From NCBI GenBank assembly GCA_963555705.1, contig OY743190.1:21087491-21151490 (forward strand): DNA of 64,000 bases, given 5' to 3'. The translations under genes were made by a program, and so were the position numbers. Below, piece after piece: positions 47,216 to 58,420 of this stretch. The number at the start of each line of letters is the position of its first letter. Within the stretch, counting starts at the first letter, position 1. This stretch comes from Ligustrum vulgare. Taxonomy: Eukaryota > Streptophyta > Magnoliopsida > Lamiales > Oleaceae. A model generated the notes under the pieces. That model was not told the DNA's origin. It did no database searches and was given only the letters and a program-made list of their open reading frames with translations.

Positions 47216-47907
47216 AAATTGTCTAAATTCTATGAACGGACTGTCCTAGATAAGTCTGGATAGTAACCAACTAACAGTAAATTGTTTTGTTTTGTTTTAG
47301 CACAATACCAGATGAATCTTGCTGATGCAGATTCGTCTGAATAGTAAAACGTAAATGGACAGAATAAATTAATCGTAAATAGATAAGAACACAATAATTT
47401 GAGCTTAACGTGGGAAAAACTCCTAACAGGGAAAACCCACGGCCCGCATCCTGCGGACAAAAATCAATCACTATATAAGGAATGAGTTTATACAGATCAA
47501 TATAAACTACATGATAAATCTGCGCATAGATTTATCAAACATCCAAGAATAGATCACTCCCTGATCCTTCTATGGCATTTAATGTGAGCTGGCATCCCAC
47601 CACTCTTCAGTAGCTTTATTTAAATCTGCAACATTTTTTTAGCAACCACGAACTCCCGTTCAAATATGATCCAAACCTCCCGTTTGATCTTCACGCTGAA
47701 ATTCTTTCCTTCTCTAAGCGATTGAATCCTCCTTCCATAATATCGAAGTCACAACACAATTGAAACCTTTAATATTTGTGCACCACACAAAAATTGGCTT
47801 CTTGACTCCTTCTTGTAGTGGACGTGAATGTTTAAGTACCTCACGAATTTTTGTATTTTTCACGTCTTAAAGAAAACGTCTCGTTTTCTTCTATTTAAAT
47901 GCAATTA
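47216..47907 (-). repeat. Element F 5' LTR (692 bp)
   Basis: Pairs with 43824-44510. The right boundary at 47907 (minus strand starts TAATTGCATTT, with TG changed to TA) is inferred from the AGTTA duplicate. Confidence 0.75.
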
Positions 47908-47912
47908 AGTTA

Positions 47913-48880
47913 CTTGTCCTCCAAGTTTCCTTATTGCAAAAGATCTCTATTACCTGTAAAATAAAGCGGAGATAATTAGAGAAATGTAAGATAATTATTC
48001 TTGAATAAATCTTACCATAAATCATGATAGAGAAAAATCATGAATGATCTTACCATAGGTTAATCAAGTGATTAACATAAACTTGAACATCAAGCATAGG
48101 AACCATATTTTCGGCCAAATCAAGAATCTTTACAATCAAGATTTTTGGCCCTATCAAGAAACAATCTTTCCATATGTAGATAAGCTTGAATATGACGATC
48201 TTACCATATGCAAAGATATGCTTAAATATTTTCGACCATAACAAGAATAAGCTTGAATGCCAAGATTACTCATAAATAGATCATTAAGAAATTTACCAAA
48301 ATCACAAGATATCGAGATCAAGATCCTAATCAAATCAATATTTCTTAATCATTATTTTTCAACAATAAAATGATTGGCACGAAAATAGGAAATAATATTT
48401 TCTTCAAGAAATATTTGCGTAATTTAATTAAACTTAATAAATTACTAAATACACGTATTTAGTAATTAAATTAAATTTTCTTAAATTACACATTTGTGAA
48501 AAAATAGGAAATGCCAACATTATTAAGTTAACAAGTTAAATTATTGTAATGCCATTACATCATTTGATTTAAGGATTGGATGAAAACGTGTTCTAATATT
48601 AAGTTTATGTTTTGAAGAGAGAAAAAAAATTAGCTGGTGTGGTCCCTTTGTTCAGTCGGAATTGACTCGGTGCAGATCTATAATTCAAGAAATAGATCAA
48701 GGAGTATTGAGCTCTTATGTTGAGTCCTTTGAATTTTAAGACTAAGGAGCTAAATAGTGAAGAAAAAGCTCTCCGTCTCGACTCGTTTGATTCGTCTTCT
48801 TAGTCGAGATATTGAGCTAGAGGATAACACGCTCTTCTCTTTTCAACCATATAAGAGCATCCACAATTAATGTGTTAAAC
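47913..48880. other. Unassigned AT-rich region
   Basis: No gene seen. 47990-48290 repeats short blocks such as gatcttaccata and aagcttgaat. A 26-bp palindrome (ATTACTAAATACACGTATTT onward, about 48450-48475) has 12-bp perfect arms. Confidence 0.3.
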
Positions 48881-49049
48881 TACATGTTAGTGGAATAAAT
48901 TAGTTAGGCATTGAATATTAGTTTACAATGGATATATTAACTCACATGTTAAGGGAATCTTTTTAACCATATGTTAACTTCTTTATTAAAGTTGGCTAGA
49001 AACTTAATGGATGATGTGGCAGTTTATGTTGAAAAATTTCCCTAAAATC

Positions 49050-49379
49050 TTAGCCCCTATTCTATTTGCTGTTTTGAGGTCGTTTTCTGTTTTTATTTTC
49101 GAAAACGCTAAAAACGCGTTCTCTTTACCATTTTCGAAAACGCATTTTGGAAAAAAAAAAAAAAATTTGTACACAAAAAGGAAAACGCCCGAAACACCGT
49201 TTTGGGCGTTTTGTGTGTATTTTGACAAAAAATGTCCAAAACGCGGAAAACGCGTTTTGGGAAATTTTTTTTTTTTTTTTTATAATTATCTTAACTTAGA
49301 ACTAAGCTTAATATAAAGTTTTTATTTTTTTATTATTTTTTTTAGAATTATCCTAGCTTGGAACTAAGCCTAAATAAAG

Positions 49380-49418
<39 letters not shown>

Positions 49419-49935
49419 AGAATTATCCTAACTTGGAACTTAGTTTAAATAAAGTTTTATTCAATTCAATATCAACATTACAAAAAAAAAAAAAAAAAAT
49501 TAAATGAGAATTCTTGTTATATTTCAAAAAATGTAATGATAAATGGACTATGGTGGTTTTGAAAGAACTTGCATTTTCTGAATTTTAATAGAAGTGGAGC
49601 TTTCTCAAGTCCCGAACCTGACCAAACTGTGTTAATATAGATTCTTAATGCTCACATTAGTGTGTTGCATGTAACCATATTTTTAGTGTATTGTGAAAGG
49701 AAATTTGAGTTGGAGTTAGTAGTATTCTACAAGCAAATTAATTAAAAATAGTTTAAATAGTATTCTGCAAAATTTCAAACAGAACGTGTTTTCCAGCTTT
49801 TCATTTTCAAAAACAGTTTTCAGAAATGACAAACCAAACGCGTTTTCAGCAAATTTGAAAACAAAAATGAAAACACAAAACACAAAACATTTTCGAAAAT
49901 GAAAATACAAAATAAAATACAAACAGAACGCCACC
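49050..49935. mobile_element. Inner MITE-like element with (T)n-containing tandem repeat
   Basis: Left end gcccctattctatttgctgt. The right end on the minus strand reads GTGGCGTTCTGTTTGTATTT, sharing TTCT(A/G)TTTG. Internal arms are rich in TTTTCGAAAACG-like words on both sides (49090-49260 and 49785-49900), giving a long imperfect foldback. No coding capacity. A flanking CTTA may be a target duplicate. Confidence 0.45.
49262..49500. repeat. Three-copy tandem repeat joined by long poly-T tracts
   Basis: Copies of AATTATCCTAACTTGGAACT plus aag(c/t)(t/c)taaataaag at about 49283-49318, 49345-49380 and 49420-49460, each preceded by a T-run (up to about 37 T at 49382-49418). It lies at the heart of the inner MITE-like element. 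Confidence 0.8.
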
Positions 49936-50247
49936 TTATTTTTTTTTGTTTTCTTCCTTCTTCTTTAAATTTTTTTAATGTCAATAAATAAAATAATTTT
50001 TTGTTGATTTCATATTATATAATTTAATGAGATCTCCAAAATGAGTACCATATTAATATATAAATTTTGCTAGCTATTTCAAAAATAAATATTTATTGTA
50101 TTCTTAAACTTAATTAAAAATTAAAATATCCATTATAGTAAAAGTTAATGATTAATTTTAACATGTATATGTGTCACTTAACATTTATTTTTATTTTTTT
50201 CATGTAACTAGCTAAATTTAATTAGTCCATTGTGAATGGTCTAAACA

Positions 50248-50891
50248 GCTAAATACCAATGTGGATAATAGACGGTACTTCCCTAGAGGATAGCTGCATT
50301 TCTATTCACCACTGGATGAATCTCTATGGAGCATATTTGCAATTAAAAATGCTTACTTCTAATTTGTTAACAACTTATCACTATAAAATTCATTTTATTT
50401 ATTTGGGGATATTGTTGCGTTGCTAAACATTTGTGATTGGTTTGTGTTGCTGAATATCTTATCCGCGGAATATAGATAACATCTTTGGGGTGACTTGTTT
50501 CATGCCTGGGATACTTTCTCACGTGCTTGTAAACCAAGTCGTAGAAGGTGGCCCAAGCTGCAATAATTCACGTGAATACAGAATACAAAAGGATATGTCC
50601 ATTTCTACAGAAAAAGAAACATACAGAACTATACAGAAAGAATAAATTTACTAAAATACACTCTTTATATAATTTAACATTTAAGTCCTCAAGTTTTAAT
50701 GTTTCCAACCTTAAAGTTCAGAAAATCTTAAAATGTTTTTAGTATATGATTTTATATGATTTTTGTTCACTCATAGTAGCACCCCTCTTTTTGGTATCAG
50801 AGCTATAGATCTAGATAAAAAGACATAAAGAAATAAAAAAGGATCATAAAAATTATGAAAATTGAAAAATATATATGTTAACAATAAATTA
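50248..50891 (+). other. Left flank of the pararetrovirus-like element, with TATA box and primer site
   Basis: No gene to 50650. A TATA-like box (TTTATATAATTT, about 50660) is followed 120 bases later by the TGGTATCAGAGC primer site (50792-50803). No LTR end (CA) precedes the primer site and no matching LTR is seen, which fits a pararetrovirus leader better than an LTR retrotransposon. It continues at 59892 beyond the CACTA insertion. Confidence 0.45.
50792..50803 (+). promoter_or_regulatory. tRNA-iMet primer-binding site, pararetrovirus-like element
   Basis: TGGTATCAGAGC. Both Caulimoviridae and LTR retroelements use this site to start reverse transcription. Confidence 0.8.
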
Positions 50892-50916
50892 CACTACAAC
50901 AAAGTTAGCTTTTTAC

Positions 50917-51140
50917 GGCGTGCATTGCATGCCGTAAAATCATTTTTACGGCGTGCATTTTTTTACGCCGTAAACTGTTACGGCGTGCATTTTGAACGCC
51001 GTAATTAGATTTCACGGCGTGCATTTTTGCACGCCGTAAACTTTCACGGCGTGCATAAATGCACGCCGTAACAGTTTACGGCGTGCAAAAATGCACGCCG
51101 TGAAATCTAATTACGGCGTTCAAAATGCACGCCGTAAACT
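50917..51140. repeat. CACTA left subterminal hairpin array (7 units), itself a large palindrome
   Basis: Seven hairpins of about 30 bp, each ACGGCGT(G/T)C-n-GCACGCCGT or a close variant. 50973-51042 and 51073-51140 are also reverse complements of each other over about 66 bp, with one further hairpin (TCACGGCGTGCATAAATGCA onward) in the loop. In En/Spm such subterminal repeats bind TNPA. Confidence 0.92.
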
Positions 51141-51501
51141 AGGATTTTATTTTTTTTAAAAAAAATTCTATAAACTATAATTCCAAAAATCCTATAATAA
51201 TAAAACAGAAACACATTAATGCATATATAATCAATAAACGTGATTTCGATAAACAAACAATATCATAGTAAGATTCAACACAATATACAAAAGTCTATAG
51301 ACAACTACTTCAAAATAAACTTAAAATGTCGTAAAAAATAAAAGTATCCATATCGAAGCTTCTTCTTTGACCAATAGTGCCATGTCAAAAATAATCAACT
51401 TCCTGCAAATCACAAAAGTAATAAATTTATAATTAATAAATTTATAATTATAATATCAAAAGTATATCAAAAAGTGAAACATACCTTTGTTGTGAGTTCA
51501 A
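51141..51501 (-). other. CACTA 3' untranslated region
   Basis: AT-rich, no ORF. It lies between the left array and the stop codon of the TNPA-like gene, so it should hold that gene's 3' UTR and polyadenylation signals. Confidence 0.6.
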
Positions 51502-53633
51502 CTAATCCACTTCAATGTACCTAATTGGCCATGCAATTGTACTTCCTAATGCATCTTCAAGAAGAAAAAGCTCACGTGTAGGACGATATAAACTGACATT
51601 ATCAATCACTTCAATAACCCAGACTTTCCAACATTCATTACCAAGGGGTACATGATGCACTAAATCATTTGGATTTGTGGATGCTATTTCACCTTTTGCA
51701 ACAACATCACCTTTCCCAAACCAAGATAACAATTTGCATTTCTTAGTTTGAAGGCTATCTAAACCATTCAAATCTTTGTCTCTAGGCTGTAAAATTAACA
51801 TCAAATTGTACGATTGGTTATTTTGAATATAAAAAGTCTATGTAATATAAGATAACATTCACTAATTATAGTTTTCCACTTACATTATCTTCTTGTACTG
51901 CACTTTTGCTCTTCATTTGAAATAAAGCTTTTAATTCTTTAATTTCCTCTCTCAAATCTTGGAGTTGAGATTGCACATTATGATTATGCACCAAAGCATT
52001 CAACTTTGAAGGAGTCGCACCAAAACCAAGACCTCTTACACGTCCCCTACGTTCTGGACCAAGTACTTTTGCAACGCCATCATCTTTTAGAGAGTGTTTG
52101 CTTGGAGAGTTCACCGTTTCTGAACATGCTTTTATTTTTTGCTGATATTACGAAACAAATTAATTCATTAAACTTAAATAAATATAAACTTTGAATATAT
52201 CTTAAAAAAATAACATAGTCAAAATTTACCAGTGTTTCTCCAACTAATTCATTAATTGGTTCACCATTTCTCCGTGTGTGTCCTCGAATGTACACATCAT
52301 CTCTAGTAATGGAATCAGGGTCTTCACTTTCAACACGCTGCAATTTTTTTACACATTTTATATATGCGATATTTGTAGACATAATTTTTCAAACAAATTT
52401 AGCACTTTTTTACCAATTTAGCTTCTAAGCGAGCAAAGCCCTTTCTACTCGTTGTATGTATTATGGTTTGACTAGCCCTCATCTTTTTGAATATTTCACT
52501 TTTTTCCTGAAAAATCAATAACAAGTTATGACCATTCACAAAGAACATTTTAACTCAAATGCATGCATTAAAAAAAGAAGTGTAGACACATTAAGTACAC
52601 TTCTCTAGTTTCTTATTGGACTTAGCAAACCTGTAGAGGGACATCACAATACTATAAACAATCAACACTTAACCACAATGATTCAAAACACCAACCATAG
52701 CTCAATCAAACTCCAACGTCATCAACTACTCCAAAAACAATCTCCAACTCCTCAACGTAACAAATCAAATCCGGACAATAGAATTTAAATAAGTCATATT
52801 CAACATATTAAAGAACTTGTTGTTTTCGAGTGAAGCAATGGACGCTTACCTTGTATGGTTGAGAATTGCGTTCTTTGACAAATGCTTGCCATTCTTCCAT
52901 TGAATTAACATTATCGGGCTTGAGGAGAGCAGCAGCTCTTGTTATGCCATCTGTCATTCCTAAGTTATTGATTGCTTTAAGAACATTAGATCTATGATCT
53001 CGCCAATGCTTTCCAAGTTTTTGCATGATGTACTTTCTATGACAATTATCAACGTCAAACTTTTGCTGCATCAAAATACACATCATTAATAGTAATTTCA
53101 CTTAAATTATATATGTGAAATATGTGAATTGAAGTTATTGTCACCTGCACATGCTCCCATATGTCATCAAGAAAACTTTCGTTGATATCTTTCCAACTTT
53201 TCCATGTAATTGGTATAAGTTCTCTTGCAGTTGTTCCAAGAAATGACGATAGCTTATTTGAACCTTTACAAATTGGCTGACCTCTTTCATTAAACTCTAT
53301 AGTTAACTTTGCACCCTTCCCCCTATTGAGACAATTCACTTTCGCTCGACCTCTTCCCTTATTTCCCTTTTCAGTATTGCTAGGTTGGAGTTCAACATCA
53401 TGTTGCAAATAATTTTCTTGTATTTCTGGAACAGAATTAGAACCTCCTTCTGATATTCTTATACTTTCATTTCCTTCTCTTGTTGCAGCAGCAATTGAAG
53501 CCTTTCTAGCTCGTTTCAATTTTTTACTTCCTTGATTAGATGACTGTATTAAACAAATAAGATAACACATTTACTCAAAAACAAAAAGAACCATATATAT
53601 AAGTTGAGAACTTACTTCACCAGGATATGTCAT
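51502..53633 (-). CDS. CACTA TNPA-like (Transposase_24/En-Spm type) protein, 7 exons, 458 aa, intact
   Basis: Minus-strand exons: 53616-53633, 53145-53543, 52850-53065, 52414-52506, 52230-52337, 51884-52141, 51502-51786. Every intron has GT-AG ends and all junctions are phase 0. The joined length is 1377 nt with no internal stop. The N-terminal third is Lys/Arg-rich with a Ser/Gln-rich stretch. The middle holds ELIPITWKSWKDINESFLDD and KLGKHWRDHRSNVLKAINN, seen in plant En/Spm Transposase_24 proteins. A coiled-coil-like segment (SQLQDLREEIKELKALFQMK) precedes a C-terminal domain with LYRPTRELFLLEDALGSTIA. By analogy with TNPA it should bind the subterminal arrays and synapse the ends. The ATG at 53633 gives an 18-nt first exon; an earlier start is not excluded. 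It lies 38 bp downstream of the transposase stop. Confidence 0.85.
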
Positions 53634-53671
53634 CTTATGGCCACTTATATGAACATCAGCATCCACAAAAC

Positions 53672-56600
53672 TCAACTTTCATCATTTATATCTACAAATA
53701 AAGGAAGACAAACTGGAATTAGATATATTAGAATCTACGTAATGTCACATAAATTTAAAATTAAACTAATTAATAAAGAATCTTGAAGATATACAATTAC
53801 CATTTTCAATATCAATGCCCTCACAATCATGTCTTACATAACCTTCATCTTCAACAATAATATCAAGTTGTAATACATCTAATGTGGTTGGAGTATAAGC
53901 TTCATCATCAAAATTTTCTAATTCATGAAATCCTCTAGGAGGTGCCTTTAGTACAATATACCAATTAGATGTATCGCTTTCTCTAGAATAAAAAACTTGT
54001 TTTGCTTGTGATGCTAAAATAAATGGATCTCTTTCAAATTGATGTTGTCCTCTATGAAGATTTACCAACGTAAATCCTTCTTCAATCTTGACTCCACTAT
54101 CTATATTTGCCCAATCACAATGAAACACAGGAACTTTAAAACTATGATAGTCTAGTAAAATTATGTCTCTTATCACCCCATAATAAGAAATTTTACCAAC
54201 TACATGACTTGTGTCCTTCACACTAGATCGACAAATAGTTTGTGCTTCAATAGAAACACCACTATTTTGTGTACTTCTACTAACATCGATTGTATGAAAT
54301 CGATGCCCATTGATAATATAACCAGAATATGACATCACTTCACATCTAGGTCGACGTGAAAGCCACTTCAATGTACTTGACATGTTACAGCTGTCTTGTT
54401 TGCCTTTTTCAGCAAACCAAGATGTAAAAGTCTCTATATGTCTCATTTGCAATAAAGTTTCATTCCTGGCAATACGACAATCTGAATTCTTAATCTCCTC
54501 CTTATGCATCCTAAATGAAAAAAAAAATAGATAAGTTTATGAGTAAATATTAATCATTATTAAATAAATTAACTAACTCTATTACGTTATATATGGTTCA
54601 ACTGCATCGCTGTTAAACAACACATATCGATGAGCGACCTAAAGCATTTCTTGACTCAAAGTTTTTGACTTTCCTTTCGAAATTGTACGTCCATCAATAA
54701 TTGTTTCATTCTCGAAATCCTCATTTCGAGTATGTCGAACACCAACTTCAGCAGCTTGTTTCATATAACCAGTACAAAAATGCGTACATTCATCAGCTAA
54801 ATAACGCTCTGCTATACAACCCTCGGGTCTTGAACGATTTCTAACATATCCCTTAAGTGTCTTCATAAACCTAAATTCAAAACATAATATGTATGATATA
54901 CATAAACAATTAGGAGAAGAAATGTTGAATAAATACATACAAAAGTGTAAAATTAAGTTACCTCTCAAATGGGTACATCCAACGATATTGTACAGGTCCA
55001 CCAATACGGACTTCACGCCCAAGGTGGATGGTTAAATGAATCATTATGTCAAAAAAAGATGGGGGAAAATACCTTTCTAGCATACACAAAGTCACCGCAA
55101 CATCCTCCTCAAGCTTTTCTAATTTATTTTTATCGACGACTCTTTGACATATTTCATTGAAAAATGCACATAGTCGAAAAATTGCATTTCTTGGTCCTGG
55201 AGGTAGAAGTCCTCTTAATGCAACTGATAACAACTGTTGTATGAGTACATGACAATCATGAGACTTCAAATTTAAAATCTTGTTATCTACTAATGAGATG
55301 CACTTTGAAATGTTGGAGCTATAGCCATCAGGTAATCTTAAATCAAACAGCCTCTTACAAAATAACTCTTTCTCCTTTTTGGATAGCATGTAAGATGCTG
55401 CGGGTAGGTAATATCTATTTCCTTTCAATTCTGGATGAAGATCCTTTCTAATACCCATATTGAGCAAATCGTTACGAGAATTAAGCCCATCTTTTGATTT
55501 TCCCTTCACATTCAAAATAGTGCCAAGAATGCTCTCGCAAACATTCTTCTCAACGTGCATTACATCCAAATTATGACGCAAAATAGTGTCTGTAAAATAA
55601 TACTATAAAATTAGAAAAAAATAGATAATGTAAAATAGCTTGAAATAGATAATGTAAAATAGCTTGAAATGGCTGGCTAACCTCCCAATATGGTAGCTCA
55701 AAGAATATTGATTTTTTTTTCCATGGCCAATCAGAATCTGATTTTTTCTTCTTTATTTTTTTACCTATTTTCCCCCAATTATTGTCAACATTTTTGATTG
55801 TCTGCATCACTTCTCGACCAGTTAATATTTTAGGACTAGGCATATATTCCTTATTCCCATCAAACCAAGCTTCTTTTGATCGATAAGGATGATTATATGC
55901 AAGAAATCTTCTATGACCCATGTACCCAAACTTTCGACTAAATTTCAACCATTTTGCACATGTGGATAAACCACATACTGGACAAGCTGCTTCGCCTTTT
56001 GTAGGATATCCTGATAAGTTTCCATAAGCCGGAAAATCATTAATTGTCCACATCAATACAACCTTCAAATTGAATTTAGACTTTGTAAATCCATCATATA
56101 CTTCAACACCAATATTCCACATCACCTTTAAGTCTTCAATGAGTGGTTGTAAGTACACATCTATATCATTCCCTGGTTGTTTTGGACCTGGGATTAACAA
56201 AGTTAACAACAAATTTTCCTTGGACATGCATATCCAAGGAGGGAGATTATATATAACTAGTATCACCGGCCAACAACTATACCTAGAACTTAGGTCACCA
56301 AATGGATTAAATCCGTCAGATGAAAGTCCAAGCCTAAGATTGCGTGGTTCTGATGCAAAACAAGGCCACTTTTGATCAATTCTCTCCCAAGCTAGTGAAT
56401 CAACTGGATGACGCATTTTTCCATCTTGACTTTTGTGATTTAAGTGCCATATTAGTTGTTCTGCTTTATCAAGTGACCTAAACATTCTTCTAAATCGTGG
56501 TATAATCGGAAAATATCTCAAAACCTTTGCAGGTATCCCCTTTTGAATTTTTTTGGTTCGTTCATTAAATTTCCATCGTGAAGATGCACATTTTGGACAT

Positions 56601-57330
56601 GTCTCCAAATTTTCTAGATCATTCCTAAACAAACAACAATCATTAACGCATGCATGTATCTTCTCGTACCCAAGATCAAAAGTGTTCAATAACTTTTTCG
56701 TTGAATTACAAGAATCTGGAAGGGTGTTCCCATCTGGTAGAATATCTCTAATAATATCAAGAAGTTCATTGAAACCGTTTTCAGATATACCATGTGTAGC
56801 CTTAAGCTTGTATAAGACAACGATGGCAGAAATCCTTGTGTACTTTGTGCAACCAGGGTATAGAGGAATTTCAACGCCCTCATATAAATTAGAAAAGTCC
56901 CTCTCTCTGTTTTCATCCTCAGGTTCCCCAATATTTTCATCCTCAAAAAATGCATCCCTATACATCTTATAAGTCTCTAGATTTTCTCTATCTTGATGAG
57001 GTAATGAAGCTGCATTCAATTTTTCCCCATGAAACACCCATGTAGTATAAGTAGGATCCATCCCATTAATGATCAAATGCCCATACATTGTATCGAAATG
57101 TTGGTGGAATAAGTTTTTACAACATTTACAGGGGCATAAGACCTTTTCTGGATTTCCCGCATTGGCTTGCACCATATTTGCAAACTTTCTTGCACCATAT
57201 TGATATGCTTGTGAAACTCTAAAAAAATACAAAATATAAATCTTCTAAATGCATTTATTGGCTCATTTTAAAAATTTCTAAAACTAAGGAGATAAAATAA
57301 CCTTGGTAGATGAACCCAATCTTCATCCAT
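53672..57330 (-). CDS. CACTA TNP2/TNPD-type transposase, 6 exons, with one in-frame TAG
   Basis: Minus-strand exons: 57302-57330, 55682-57218, 54962-55602, 54586-54870, 53801-54510, 53672-53691. All introns are GT-AG, and phases agree to give 3222 nt (1074 codons including the stop). The N-terminus (MDEDWVHLPR then YGARKFANM, CPCKCCKN, YTTWVFHGE, residues 1-75) is the Transpos_assoc domain. HACVNDCCLFR (about 198) and LSSDGFNPFG (308), IPGPKQPGNDIDVYLQPLIE (352) and INDFPAYGNLSGYPTKGEAA (402) are hallmarks of the TNP2 (Transposase_21) domain. LRHNLDVMHVEKNVCES opens exon 3, followed by DUF4218-like and, in exon 5, DUF4216-like regions. The enzyme cuts and pastes the element. The TAG at 54641-54639 is codon 813, within the conserved (Q)AHRYVLFN region, and would remove the last quarter. 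No plausible intron removes it. Confidence 0.9.
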
Positions 57331-58141
57331 GATAATACACCAACAAGATATAACCTGTTATAAATATAGTAAAAAGAGTAAGGAAAAAATGATTATATTT
57401 AAACAACAATGAAATCTAAGTTTACAAAGCACATGTAATATGGATTAATCCCTAATCATGTATTGCCAATAGCAGTATAATAACAATAGAAAAAATTGAA
57501 ATCAAGAGTTATGTACACTTGCAGCAACAGAAAAAATTGAAATCAAGAGTTATTGTCGTCTTTTGCGATTATGGCTGTGGCGGCGAATATGGAACCTTGT
57601 ATAAATAACTTGTTGTCGCTTTCCTCGATATGGCTTTTACACATTATATGAATATGATATACTATCCCAGTCCCCAGAATAATCATGCCCTGTGGTCCAT
57701 CACCTTAATTATTTCATTCTTAATTAAAATGACTAAATACTTTCACTATGTATCCTTACCCCTGCTTTGATCCTCTTCTTTATAGTCTTATTTTATCGAG
57801 TCTTGTTTTATTGTAGTAAGAATTTTTTTTTTTAAAGAACGCGAGTCTTCAAAATTCCATACGATACGAACGACTTAAAATCTGTTCGGTAGAATGTAAA
57901 TCTCAAAAACTTGATTTTCATATGCTTAGTAACTGACCCTCCAAATTCATTTCGCACTTAAATATAGCTTTAAAAGGAAAAATCTTTCCCGTTTCCCTCC
58001 TAAATTGAAGGATGAATTATAAACATGTAAACCTTCTATTTCAAGAAATACAAAGATGAAGGATGTTACATTGATAGGCAAAGGAGATTATTTTTTCAAA
58101 TACTTACATGAATAAACTTGTAAGATTATAATTATTTTGTA

Positions 58142-58269
58142 GCGTATTTAGGAGGAAAAGTTCATGTTCAAGCTCAAGCTCTTGCAGCTATTTGCCAAGA
58201 ATATGAATGGCCTGAGGTACTGGTTTTGTATGAAGACACAGATGATGGCTATCAATTCCGAGAAGTTGA
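58142..58269 (+). pseudogene. Captured exon fragment resembling a plant glutamate-receptor-like ligand-binding domain
   Basis: After a splice-acceptor-like attattttgtag (ending 58142), the plus strand reads AYLGGKVHVQAQALAA then ICQEYEWPEVLVLYEDTDDG and stops at TAA 58263-58265. The pattern (A-x-A-I-x-x-x-x-x-W-x-x-V-x-x-(I/L)-Y-E-D-x-(E/D)-x-G) is typical of the amino-terminal, ANF-receptor-type domain of plant GLR proteins. It is opposite in strand to the transposon's own genes and only about 40 codons long. I recognise it by motif, not by search. Confidence 0.5.
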
Positions 58270-58420
58270 AAAAAAATGGTCATAACTGGGTCATACGACG
58301 TCCGTTTTGGGCCGATAAGTACATTTCGGAAAGGTCTCGACGAGCCGGACAAGACTCACATCTTCGCTGTGACGTATGATGGATCTTGCCCTTTCGAGAT
58401 CGTTTAGACAGTCAAAACGG
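58270..58420 (+). repeat. LTR fragment related to element A's 5' LTR inside the CACTA element
   Basis: GGTCATAACTGGGTCATACG ... gtccgttttggg(c)ccgataagtac...ttcggaaaggtctcgacgag...ccggacaagactcac matches 7281-7400 at most positions. That block lies in the part of the LTR that element A's own 3' LTR has lost. Confidence 0.8.

Larger units (their letters stand above)
43824..47907 (-). mobile_element. Element F: SIRE-like Ty1/copia retrotransposon, minus strand, pol deleted
   Basis: LTRs at 43824-44510 (truncated) and 47216-47907 share tgaaaatttaaa(a/g)ttgtctaaattc at their left ends and cacgtcttaaagaaaa near the right. A probable target duplication AGTTA lies at 43819-43823 and 47908-47912. 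The primer site (47202-47213), gag, zinc knuckle and protease are present. Integrase stops short and RT-RNase H are absent. A roughly 195-bp hAT-like fragment fills the deletion at 44511-44705. Confidence 0.8.
48881..50247. mobile_element. Tourist-like foldback element containing a second MITE
   Basis: Outer ends are loosely inverted: AGAGCATCCACAATTAATGT at 48881-48902, and on the minus strand AGACCATTCACAATGGAC from about 50243. Short AT-rich inverted stretches (ttaacatgt..., actagctaa...) lie inside. The AGAGCATCCACAATGG type of end is common in plant PIF/Harbinger and related MITEs. No transposase ORF. I could not confirm a target duplicate. Confidence 0.45.

Noticed and set aside
50917..51140. 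Regularly spaced repeats resembling a CRISPR array
   Set aside because: Units are hairpins at the end of a CACTA transposon in a plant genome. Spacers are short and not unique, and no cas genes exist.
56070..56972. Plus-strand ORFs of 101 and 139 codons
   Set aside because: They are shadows of the transposase exon on the minus strand.
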